Of a DNA stretch of 64,000 nucleotides, positions 8,534 to 16,553 are shown piece after piece. The notes beneath the pieces are model-generated. The model did not search any database, was not told the DNA's origin, and worked only from the letters and a program-made list of their open reading frames with translations. Position 1 is the first letter of the stretch, and each line of letters starts with the position of its first letter. Both the position numbers and the translations under genes were made by a program. The DNA lies in the NCBI GenBank assembly GCA_007750655.1, contig CP036290.1, positions 4,526,001-4,590,000 on the forward strand. Reading direction: 5' to 3'. The stretch comes from Rohdeia mirabilis (lineage in GTDB: Bacteria; Planctomycetota; UBA1135; GCA-002686595).

Positions 8534-9402
8534 CAGACTCGGATCTGGGCGAGGCGTTGGACCCACAGCACGCCGACGGCTTGCAGCAGGAGGATCGACG
8601 TCACGACGAACTGGCCGATGGAGCTGCGCGTGAACTGTCCGAAGTCGATCGTGGACGAGTGCGCGACGAGGTAGCCGAGCCCGTAGGTCAGCGCCAGGAC
8701 ACCGACCACCGACAGCTCGGTCTCGACGGTCTGGGTGCGCAAACGGCGGCGCAGGGCGACGCGATCGCGGACGGCCCGCCCGACGGACGACAGCGCGTGC
8801 CCGTGCCCGCCGCCGCCCTCCCAGTTCGTGCCGACGGTGAACGTGAACAGGCGGAACGAGTCGAGCGGGATGCGCTCGCGGAAGTCGTTGAGCACCTCGC
8901 GCGGGCTCTGGCCGAGGCGCAGGCGATCGACCACGTCGCGCAGCTCCTCGCCGACGACGCCGTCGACACGGTCGTAGGCGTGCCCCATCGCGTCGACGAT
9001 CGTGCCCCCGGAGCGCACGGAGCCGACGATCAGGTCGATCGCGTCGGCGAGCTGGGTCTCGAGCTTCAGGACGAGTTGCTCGACCCGACGCTCTTCGAGG
9101 CGCCAACCGAACACGCCGCCGAGAACGCCCATCGCGAACGCCACGGTCGGGGTCAGATCGAACACGAAGAGCCCGATCGCGAACGCACCCAGACCGCCGA
9201 CCCAGATGGGCCAACGCCGGCGTTCGAGCACGCTGCCGCTCGCGAACTCGTCCTCGGCGATCTCGCGCAGTTCTTCCTCGACGTCCTCGCGGTGACGGGC
9301 GAGGCGCGCCGTCGAATGGGTGCGGACCCAGGCCGCGCGCACGCCGTAGGCGATCGCACAGGCGCCGAGCAGGATGGCTGCGGCCAGGAGGAACTCAGCC
9401 AC
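8533..9402 (-). CDS. tadB: TadB-type inner-membrane platform protein
   Basis: A 289-residue protein starting with GTG. It has an N-terminal membrane segment (FLLAAAILLGACAIAYGV), two more after a short charged region, a T2SSF domain (LADAIDLIVGSVRSGGTIVDAM, split here for length, near 120-145), and C-terminal membrane segments. It matches TadB in size and order, just upstream of tadC and downstream of tadA. Its start overlaps the end of tadA by 8 bases and its stop touches the tadC start, so tadABC is probably one coupled unit. Confidence 0.88.
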   Translation of the reverse strand: MAEFLLAAAILLGACAIAYGVRAAWVRTHSTARLARHREDVEEELREIAEDEFASGSVLERRRWPIWVGGLGAFAIGLFVFDLTPTVAFAMGVLGGVFGWRLEERRVEQLVLKLETQLADAIDLIVGSVRSGGTIVDAMGHAYDRVDGVVGEELRDVVDRLRLGQSPREVLNDFRERIPLDSFRLFTFTVGTNWEGGGGHGHALSSVGRAVRDRVALRRRLRTQTVETELSVVGVLALTYGLGYLVAHSSTIDFGQFTRSSIGQFVVTSILLLQAVGVLWVQRLAQIRV

Positions 9403-10882
9403 GTCCCACCTCGTCGCGGTCGGCGCGATCCGCGGGTTTGCGGAACAGGTTCAGCGGCAGCTCTTCGCCGCGCGCGCGCAGCTCGTCGGCCAGGTGCGGG
9501 ACGATGCCGGTCGGCTCGTGCTGGCCGATGATCCGCCCGCGGTCGCGGTCCGTGGTGCGGAAGCGGTAGATTTCCTGCAGGAGCGGCGTCTGTCCCTCGA
9601 GGCCGGTCACTTCGGAGACGGTCGCGATGCGGCGCACGCCGTCCTCGAAGCGTCGCACGTACACGACGATGTGGATCGCGGAAGCGATCTGCTCGCGGAT
9701 GGCGCGGCTCGGCAGGTCGGCGCCGGCCATCAGCACCATCGTCTCGAGTCGCGACAGCGCGTCGCGGGCCGAGTTCGAGTGCACCGTGCACAGACCACCC
9801 TCGTGACCGGTGTTCATGGCCTGGAGCATGTCCAGCGCCTCGCCCGAGCGCACCTCGCCCACGATGATGCGCGTGGGCCGCATCCGCAGGCAGTTGATCA
9901 GAAGGTCGCGCGACGCGATCTCGCCGCGGCCCTCGACGTTCGGGGGCCGCGTCTCGAGGCGCACCACGTGCTCCTGGTCGAGCTGCAACTCCGCCGTGTC
10001 CTCGATCGTGACGATGCGTTCGTCGCCCGGGATCGCTTCGGCCAGTGCGCCGAGCAGCGTCGACTTGCCAGAACCCGTGCCGCCGCAGATCAACAGGTTC
10101 TTGCGCGCGCGCACCGCGAAGTTGAAGAACTCGCGCATCTCCTGCGAGAGCATCTTCTTCTCGACCAGGTCCTTCGAACGCAGACGGCGGTGACCGAAGC
10201 GACGGATCGAGAGCGTCGGCCCGTCGATCGACACGGGCGGCAGCGTGGCGTTCACGCGGCTCCCGTCGGCGAGTCGCAGGTCCGCCATCGGCCACGAGGT
10301 GTCGATCCGTCGCCCGACGCGCATCGCGAGCCGTTCGATCAGACGCACGATGTGGTCGCGGTCGCGGAACCGCACGTCGGTCTTCTCGAGGCGTCCGAAA
10401 CGCTCGACGTAGACCTCGTCCGGCCCGTTCACGAGGATGTCGGTCACGGCCGGGTCGAGCATCAGCGGACTGAGCGGGCCCAGTCCGAGCGCTTCCTCGA
10501 CCAACTCCTGCGCGAGGCGGCTGCTCTCCGATTCGTTGAGCGGCAGCGTCTCGGTCTCGACGACCTCCTCGACGAAGGCCTCGGTCTCGGCGCGGATGAC
10601 GGTGTCGCTCGCGCCGAGGAGACCGCGCTCGCCCAGGTGGTCGAACAGCCGGCCCTGGAGCCGCGCCTTCACCTGCACGTAGTCGGTGCCCGACGTGCGC
10701 GGAGCCGTGGGCTCGGCGAAGTCGTCACGGACGGGTCGGTCGGTGCGCTCGAGGCGACCCGACGTGTCGATGTTGACGCTGCGGCGGAACAGCGAACGCA
10801 CCGCGTGCGGGCCGCTGCCGATGGCGTCGCGGGCCTCGCGCGACGAGGCGCCGGAGGTGGAGAGTCGATCGCTCGGGTTCAC
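9395..10882 (-). CDS. tadA: TadA/CpaF-type secretion ATPase
   Basis: A 495-residue T2SS/T4SS-type ATPase that powers pilus assembly. Walker A is ICGGTGSGKST (about 265-275), the Walker B region is RPTRIIVGEVRSGEALD, and the His box lies in GHEGGLCTVHSNSA. The N-terminal domain carries TDILVNGPDEVYVERFGRLE, typical of CpaF/TadA. The GTG at 10882 was chosen because it forms a GTGA overlap with the cpaE stop; upstream residues are antiphase. The N-terminal 65 residues look disordered. Confidence 0.93.
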   Translation of the reverse strand: MNPSDRLSTSGASSREARDAIGSGPHAVRSLFRRSVNIDTSGRLERTDRPVRDDFAEPTAPRTSGTDYVQVKARLQGRLFDHLGERGLLGASDTVIRAETEAFVEEVVETETLPLNESESSRLAQELVEEALGLGPLSPLMLDPAVTDILVNGPDEVYVERFGRLEKTDVRFRDRDHIVRLIERLAMRVGRRIDTSWPMADLRLADGSRVNATLPPVSIDGPTLSIRRFGHRRLRSKDLVEKKMLSQEMREFFNFAVRARKNLLICGGTGSGKSTLLGALAEAIPGDERIVTIEDTAELQLDQEHVVRLETRPPNVEGRGEIASRDLLINCLRMRPTRIIVGEVRSGEALDMLQAMNTGHEGGLCTVHSNSARDALSRLETMVLMAGADLPSRAIREQIASAIHIVVYVRRFEDGVRRIATVSEVTGLEGQTPLLQEIYRFRTTDRDRGRIIGQHEPTGIVPHLADELRARGEELPLNLFRKPADRADRDEVGRG

Positions 10883-12309
10883 GAGGCCGACCCCTCCTCG
10901 CGCACCGGTTCCCCGGTGAGCGGGTCGATCATGCGGTCGGTCGGACGAGCGCGCCCCGCGCTCGACGCGGCGGCCGAGCGGGCGGCCTTGCGGGCGGTGG
11001 TCCGCGCCGCGGCTCGACGGCGCGGCGTGTCGGCGGCCTCCTCGGCCTCGGCGGCGGCAGCGGCCTTGCCGTTCACGCGCTCGGTGTGACGATCCTCGCG
11101 ACGCTCGGCGCGCGAACGGGGACGGGCCGGCTCGATCTCGAGCGCACCCTCGCCGTCGTGCAGGTTCTCGATCTCCAGCGCGAGCTTCTTCACCGCCTTG
11201 CCGAAGCCGAACCAGGACGGAGCGTTCAGGACGTACGGACGTCCGAGGTTCGCGGCGGCCAACAGGCGGCGCGAGTACGGGATCGCGTGGTCGATGTCGC
11301 GACCGAGGCGTTCGGCGACGACGTCGGCGCCCAGTCGCCCCGAGAAGTTCGGGTACGGCTGGTTGAGCACGACGCGCAGCCGGTCCTCGGGCACCCCGAG
11401 ACCGAGCACCACGTCGATGTAGGCCGGCATGCTCTGGACGATCGGGACGAGGTCCGACGTGACGACGTAGGCCTGGTCGGTCAGGTCGAGGATCGCCATC
11501 GAGACGGCGTCGACCGCCGGGAACGTGTCGACGATGACGTAGTCGAACGCGCGCCGGGCGATGCCGATGACGCGCGCGACCGCCGCTTCGTCGACCTGCG
11601 CGGCCTGGATCGCGTCGCGCGGCGCGGTCAGCACCCGCAAGCCGCTCTTCGTGCGCGCCGTCAGGTTGCGCAGCAGCGTCGTGTCGAGTCGGAACGCCTC
11701 GCGGCAGGCGTCCACCAGGCCCGTCGCCGGCTCGACGTCGAGCATGCTTCCGCAGATGCCGAGCTGCAGCGACGCGTCGATCAGGAGCACGCGGTCGGGG
11801 TGCCACTTGGCCAACAGCACCGCGGTGCTGAGGCTGACCGAGGTCTTGCCGATGCCGCCCTTGTTGCTGATGAACGACACCACCGCGCCGTCGACGCCGC
11901 TGCCGCCGCTGCGCGCGTTGATGAGCTGACGATCGAGCACGCCGGCCAACTCGGACGGCGACACCGGGCGCCGCAGGAAGTCGGTCACGTGCGCGCGCAT
12001 CGACTGGATGATCAGCGCCGGGCTGTGCTCACCGTGGAGGAAGTCCTCGGTGTAGGCCGCGACGATGTGCGTGCCCGGCGAATCGCGCTTGATGGCGTCG
12101 GCGATCTCGGGCAGACGCGACTCGCTCTCCTCGAGGCGCAGCACGACCAGATCGAGCGCGCGATCCCGCGCCAGTTCGACACCGCGCCGCAGGTCCGTCT
12201 CGCTCTGGACTGTGAAGCGCACCCCCGGGATCGACGGGAGGGCGTCCTCGAGCTCGGCCGCGAGGCCGGGGTCGGAACTGATGACGAGCAGGTGGTAACT
12301 CTTGTCCAT
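10879..12309 (-). CDS. cpaE: CpaE/TadZ pilus localisation ATPase with basic C-terminal tail
   Basis: A 476-residue protein. Residues about 1-125 form a receiver-like domain (HLLVISSDPGLAAELEDAL and FLRRPVSPSEL) as in CpaE, without a clear acceptor Asp signature. Residues about 145-390 are a MinD/ParA-type ATPase with deviant Walker A SNKGGIGKTS. CpaE/TadZ places the pilus machine at its site in the cell. After about residue 395 comes a long Ala/Arg-rich tail (RRRAAARTTARKAARSAAAS), unusual for the family and resembling DNA- or polyanion-binding tails. The ATG at 12309 begins the receiver fold; the ORF upstream is antiphase. The end overlaps tadA (GTGA). Confidence 0.88.
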   Translation of the reverse strand: MDKSYHLLVISSDPGLAAELEDALPSIPGVRFTVQSETDLRRGVELARDRALDLVVLRLEESESRLPEIADAIKRDSPGTHIVAAYTEDFLHGEHSPALIIQSMRAHVTDFLRRPVSPSELAGVLDRQLINARSGGSGVDGAVVSFISNKGGIGKTSVSLSTAVLLAKWHPDRVLLIDASLQLGICGSMLDVEPATGLVDACREAFRLDTTLLRNLTARTKSGLRVLTAPRDAIQAAQVDEAAVARVIGIARRAFDYVIVDTFPAVDAVSMAILDLTDQAYVVTSDLVPIVQSMPAYIDVVLGLGVPEDRLRVVLNQPYPNFSGRLGADVVAERLGRDIDHAIPYSRRLLAAANLGRPYVLNAPSWFGFGKAVKKLALEIENLHDGEGALEIEPARPRSRAERREDRHTERVNGKAAAAAEAEEAADTPRRRAAARTTARKAARSAAASSAGRARPTDRMIDPLTGEPVREEGSAS

Positions 12310-12397
12310 CGCGATGAGGCAGTTCGAGAAGGTGTGTTCGAGATCGCGGGTCGCTCGCGGGGAGCGGTCGCGACCTCTGGTGGGCTGCGAGGCGCGC

Positions 12398-13873
12398 TCA
12401 GCGCACGAGGGTCGGTGCGAGCGCGGGGGTCGAGAACGAGCGGAACGAGGCGAGCAGTTGCGGATCGGCTTCGAGGTCGCGCCAGGCCTGGGCGTCGCTC
12501 GAGGTCGCGTTGATCGGCAGGACGCGCGAGGGCAGCAGCGCCACGCGCAGGCTGTCGGCGGGACGCGCGAAGAAGGCGGTGACGGTGCTCGGGTCCGCGG
12601 CCAGTTCGGCACGCAGGCTGGCTTCCTCGCCGCTCGGCCCGAGGTAGAGGTCGGCGGCGACGAATCCGATCACCTCGCGCGTGGCCGACAGCACGACCGG
12701 AACGAGCAGCGCGTGGCGCACGCTCGCGCCCGTCGGGTCGGCCGGATCGAGCGGGCTGTCGAGGCTCATCGTCGAACCGTCGATCGAATCCGTCGCGACG
12801 GCTTCGAGCACGTCGCCGACCCGGATCGACGCGTCGCGCGGCGTCGCACCACCGAGCTCGAGCGCGCGCGTGCCCGGCGTCATGACGAGCTCGAGCTCGA
12901 AGCCGGCGGGCGCGCCCGTCTCGGTCAGCGCTGCGTCCGGCGCCACGTCGAACGTGCCGGAGAGGCCGGCGAGCGGGAGGCTCGGGTCGCTGGTGACGAG
13001 CGCGATCGACAGCTCGCGGCCCAGGGTCTCGCCACCGATCGTCACGTCGAACAGCGGGTGTCCGAAGGCGAGCCGACTCCACGCTCCATCGCTGGGCGCG
13101 AGCTCGGGCAGGAAGGGGCCGGCCGCGACCACGCTGCGACCGTCGGCGATCGCGGTCGCGCGGACGGCGATCCCCAGCGAACGCACGTCGTACCCCGATC
13201 CCTGCGACGCGAGCGTCAGCGGACCGTGGCCGAAGATCAGCGGGACACCGCCGCCGGTGGTGCTGACCGTGCTCTGGGCGTCGAGACCGTCGAGGTCCGG
13301 CGTGCGACGCAGACGCGCGAGGAACGCCGGCGCATCGCCCGTCGCGACGTCGAAGTCGTTGCGCCCGTAGAAGCGGTCCTCGACACCGACGGAGAAGGGC
13401 GCCGTCGCTCCTCCGAACGCTTCCGGACGCACCCGTCCGGCCACGAGGTCTCCGTGCTGAAGGTTCACGAGGTTCAGCGCCGGGTTCGGCTTGTGCACGC
13501 CGAGGCTGCTCGGGACGAGTCCGCCCGCGCCGACCACTCCGCCAGCGTTCACGACCTCTAGGACCGGACCGGCTCCGATGCGGTCGTCGACGTTCTCGTA
13601 GTCCGCCGCCGTGGCCGTCGCTCCGTCGCCGTCGAAGGTGAAGCGCACCAATTCGGCCGCGCGCTCGCGACGCACGACGTCCGTCGTCTGGTCCGACCAG
13701 CGCAGACCCTCGAGCGCGGCGCTGTCCACCGCGTTCTGCATCGCACCGCCGGCGTTGCGCGCCAGGCCGAGGTCGCTCGTCAGAGCGGCCAGACCGAGCA
13801 GCACGACCACGAGCAGCGCGAACTGCACGAGGACGACGCCGCGGCGCGATCGGGGTGTGTGGAGAGGACGCAT
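12398..13873 (-). CDS. TadG-like pseudopilin/pilus assembly protein
   Basis: A 491-residue protein with an Arg-rich start and one N-terminal hydrophobic segment (GVVLVQFALLVVVLLGLAAL), followed by a large exported domain with no recognised fold. TadG/TadE-family proteins have this layout. If processed after Gly12, the mature residue 5 is Gln and residue 6 Phe, so the usual Glu5 of type IVb prepilins is replaced. The following NAGGAMQNAVDSAALEGLRW stretch is typical of TadG-like (DUF2134-like) proteins. It lies between cpaB and cpaE on the same strand. Confidence 0.75.
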   Translation of the reverse strand: MRPLHTPRSRRGVVLVQFALLVVVLLGLAALTSDLGLARNAGGAMQNAVDSAALEGLRWSDQTTDVVRRERAAELVRFTFDGDGATATAADYENVDDRIGAGPVLEVVNAGGVVGAGGLVPSSLGVHKPNPALNLVNLQHGDLVAGRVRPEAFGGATAPFSVGVEDRFYGRNDFDVATGDAPAFLARLRRTPDLDGLDAQSTVSTTGGGVPLIFGHGPLTLASQGSGYDVRSLGIAVRATAIADGRSVVAAGPFLPELAPSDGAWSRLAFGHPLFDVTIGGETLGRELSIALVTSDPSLPLAGLSGTFDVAPDAALTETGAPAGFELELVMTPGTRALELGGATPRDASIRVGDVLEAVATDSIDGSTMSLDSPLDPADPTGASVRHALLVPVVLSATREVIGFVAADLYLGPSGEEASLRAELAADPSTVTAFFARPADSLRVALLPSRVLPINATSSDAQAWRDLEADPQLLASFRSFSTPALAPTLVR

Positions 13874-13916
13874 GGTGCGGTGCGAGGGGCGGCGAGGGGC
13901 GCGGCCGGACGTCGGA

Positions 13917-14873
13917 TCAGCGACCCGGAGCCTGCCCGCGCGGAACCTGCTGGGTGCGGCGACTGGCGCCTTCGATCTGCTCGACCTCGGCCGGGCGCGG
14001 ACGGTCGTTGACCGGGATCAGCGGGTCGTCGGCGACGATGTCCTGCAGGTCGACACGCCCGGCCTCGGCCTGGCCCGACTGCGTGATCGCCTGCACCTGA
14101 TCGCCGACCTGCAGCGCGGCCGTCAGGTCGATCGCCTCGATCGGATCGAGGGCGAGGAAGCAGTTCATGCCGGTCTTCTTGCCGTTCTCGTCCACGCGCG
14201 GGACCGGCGGCTGGACGACGAGTCCGAAGGTGACGACGCGGCGCACCTCGGCCTGGCGATCGAGGCCCTGCAGGCGGAACTGCATCAGGAAGTTGACGCG
14301 TTCCTCGTCGGTGAGGCCCTCGGGCAGGAGCGGCTCGACCGTCGAACTGGCCGTCAGCGCGATCGTGTCGCCCATCGCCAGACCTTCGAGGCCGTGGACC
14401 TTCTCGCAGTCGACCCAACGACCGACCATGCCCTGCGGCACGCCGGCCGTCAGACCCGGCTGAGTCCCCGCGGGGAAGAAGTCGGTCGGGTGGAACGCGC
14501 GGTTCTTGACCTTCTCGCGCCGCAGGACGCGGCCGATCGAATCACCTGTCGCGAGCAACGACGACGAACCCGCCATCGCCTCCTTGGGCAGCTTGATGAC
14601 GCTGGGCGTGCCGTCGTCGCGGAAGAAGTCCTTCAGCGTGACCTGGTGGAACGCCGGGAGATCGCGCGCCGGCACGTAGACCGCGACGAGGTCCTCGCGC
14701 GGCGGAGCGGGAGCCTCCTTCTTCGGCGCGGCGAGGATCGGGTTGGACGAGCCGGGGAGCGTGAACTCACCGGTCTTGACGAGCGACCAGTTGGCCAGGA
14801 GCGACACCGCGAGAGCGACGGTGAGCACGATGGCGACGATGATCGGGAAGGGGCTTTGTCGACGGCGACGCAT
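13917..14873 (-). CDS. cpaB: CpaB/RcpC periplasmic pilus assembly protein
   Basis: A 318-residue protein with an N-terminal membrane anchor (IIVAIVLTVALAVSLLANW) and a SAF-like domain at about 60-125 (AVYVPARDLPAFHQVTLKDF). The C-terminal half, including RRVVTFGLVVQPPVPRVDEN, fits the RcpC/CpaB family. CpaB is thought to stabilise or gate the secretin in the periplasm. The final 25 residues are Pro/Arg/Gln-rich and probably disordered. It lies 43 bases upstream of the TadG-like gene. Confidence 0.85.
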   Translation of the reverse strand: MRRRRQSPFPIIVAIVLTVALAVSLLANWSLVKTGEFTLPGSSNPILAAPKKEAPAPPREDLVAVYVPARDLPAFHQVTLKDFFRDDGTPSVIKLPKEAMAGSSSLLATGDSIGRVLRREKVKNRAFHPTDFFPAGTQPGLTAGVPQGMVGRWVDCEKVHGLEGLAMGDTIALTASSTVEPLLPEGLTDEERVNFLMQFRLQGLDRQAEVRRVVTFGLVVQPPVPRVDENGKKTGMNCFLALDPIEAIDLTAALQVGDQVQAITQSGQAEAGRVDLQDIVADDPLIPVNDRPRPAEVEQIEGASRRTQQVPRGQAPGR

Positions 14874-15012
14874 GGTCGTGGAGCGGCTGGGGTCGTGGGC
14901 GGTCGCAGCTGGGCGGCCGGTGATCGGTGAGGGGCGGGAGGTCGGTTCGCGGCGCGGGGAGGGCGCGCGCGAGCGGTGATCGGTGAGCGGTGCGGTGGCG
15001 CGAGCGCAGCGC

Positions 15013-16014
15013 TCAGGGCGTGCCGGTCAACTGGCGGCCGAAGACCTCGCGGCGGAAGACCGCTTGCCCGGAGAGGATTCGGCGGAACGGGCGCACCTCG
15101 CCGCCGAGCGCGTAGAACTTCCCGAGCCCGAGTTGGCCCGCGTAGGCGCCGCTCTCGTTGCCGAACGCACCGGCGTCCATCAGCTCGGCCTCGCCGAACA
15201 CGACGGTGCCGGCGGGCGGAACGGGTCCGGGCGGCGCGTCGGCGTACACGACCGACAGCAGTTCCTGCTCGGCCAGCGGCTCGGCGGGATCGACGGCGTA
15301 GGAGGACGTGGTGCTCGACTGGAACGGCACGTTGATGCGGATGGCCGCCACACCGCCGTCGGGCGAGCGCACGTCGAACGGGCTTCCTCCGGCGGGAACG
15401 AACATCCCGGGCGGGATCGCGCGCACCTCCTGCACCACCGGCAACCAGCCCGTCACCTGCGACACCGCGCTGCCGGCGCCCGTCTCGACGTTGTCGACGA
15501 TCGGGATCGCGACCAGGTACTGGTCGGACGAGCCGTCGGTGTTCGTCTTCTTCAGCAGCGCGCCGGGATAGCGGTAGAGCCGCTTCTGCGAGCCGTCGAT
15601 CACCGGCGAGTCGAAGATCATCAGCGGCCGCAGCGCGCGATTCACCAGCGGCTTGTCCGAGAAGAAGTCGTCGAGGCTCTGGCCGTCCTCGAGCGTGTCG
15701 AGGTCTACGACCAGGTAGCGCGCGTCGTAGATGCCGGGGTTGGCCGGATCGGCGGCACCGGTCACCCGCGGGTCACCGAGCGCCTCGCGGAAGTTGTAGT
15801 TGGCGGGCAACGGCGTCCGAGCGAGCTCGCGCGCCATCAGGCGCGCCGCATCGTTGGCCGTCGACGCCATGAACGTCGCACGCCCCATGTCCGTCACCGC
15901 AGCGAACAGCACGTAGAACACGAGCGCCACGATCGCGAACTCGATCAGGACACCGCCGCGGCGGCTCCGGTTCGACTCGTTCGATCGCATGGGACGTCGG
16001 CTGGACGGGCGCAT
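15013..16014 (-). CDS. tadE: TadE-like pseudopilin
   Basis: A protein of about 333 residues with an Arg-rich leader and one hydrophobic segment, GVLIEFAIVALVFYVLFAAV. If cleaved after Gly20, the mature protein has Glu5 and Phe6, as expected of a TadE-type pseudopilin. Next comes the family motif GRATFMASTANDAARLMARE, then a large exported region rich in Pro and Gly. The ATG at 16014 is chosen, but the ATG at 15990 is nearly as good; neither has a clear Shine-Dalgarno sequence. The longer frame upstream lacks conserved features. It is longer than typical TadE (about 180 residues). Confidence 0.8.
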   Translation of the reverse strand: MRPSSRRPMRSNESNRSRRGGVLIEFAIVALVFYVLFAAVTDMGRATFMASTANDAARLMARELARTPLPANYNFREALGDPRVTGAADPANPGIYDARYLVVDLDTLEDGQSLDDFFSDKPLVNRALRPLMIFDSPVIDGSQKRLYRYPGALLKKTNTDGSSDQYLVAIPIVDNVETGAGSAVSQVTGWLPVVQEVRAIPPGMFVPAGGSPFDVRSPDGGVAAIRINVPFQSSTTSSYAVDPAEPLAEQELLSVVYADAPPGPVPPAGTVVFGEAELMDAGAFGNESGAYAGQLGLGKFYALGGEVRPFRRILSGQAVFRREVFGRQLTGTP

Positions 16015-16132
16015 CGGTCGGGTTCGGCTGGGGGGAAAGGTGAAGGACGAGGGGGAGTGGGCGTGCGCGTGGAAGGACGACCGCCTCCGGGAGCTCACGG
16101 TTGGCGCGAGCTCCCGGCGCGGTCGACGACAC

Positions 16133-16483
16133 TCAGTTGCCGCCCGATCCGGACGACGAGTTGCCGCTCGTGTCGATCACGAGGTCGGAGAGATCGACGC
16201 CCAGGTTCTCGCCGATCGTGTTGATCGACTCCGGGTTCGTCTCGAGGGTCACGACGCCGTCGACGGTCGTCGTGGTGGCGATCTGACCGGTCGCGATGGG
16301 AGCGTTGTCGCCCTCGTGCGCGCCGGGAAGGACCGCGGCCGAAGTGGCGAAGAGGTCGCCGACCTTGTTGCCGAGGACCGCCACGGCGGCGAGCGCGACA
16401 ACGGCCACGCCGGCCACCAGCAGGCCGTACTCGACGAGCGCGGCACCGCGTTTGGTGCGCGTCGCTTTGATGTGAAGCTTCAT
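16133..16483 (-). CDS. flp: Flp-family type IVb pilin, with extended C-terminus
   Basis: A 116-residue prepilin with a short basic leader ending KRG, cleavage expected after Gly13, and the mature N-terminus AALVEYGLLVAGVAVVALAA. Glu5 and Tyr6 match the Flp signature exactly. The hydrophobic helix drives pilus assembly; a prepilin peptidase would have to be encoded elsewhere. Common Flp pilins have about 50-80 residues; here a long Thr/Asp/Ser/Gly-rich tail follows (ending NSSSGSGGN), predicting an exposed flexible surface. It lies between the secretin and the TadE-like gene. Confidence 0.92.
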   Translation of the reverse strand: MKLHIKATRTKRGAALVEYGLLVAGVAVVALAAVAVLGNKVGDLFATSAAVLPGAHEGDNAPIATGQIATTTTVDGVVTLETNPESINTIGENLGVDLSDLVIDTSGNSSSGSGGN

Positions 16484-16553
16484 GGATCGAAGTGGTGGGA
16501 GAAGCAGAAGTGCTCCCTCCCGCCGAAGCGGCGAGAGGGTGCGCGAAGTGTGT

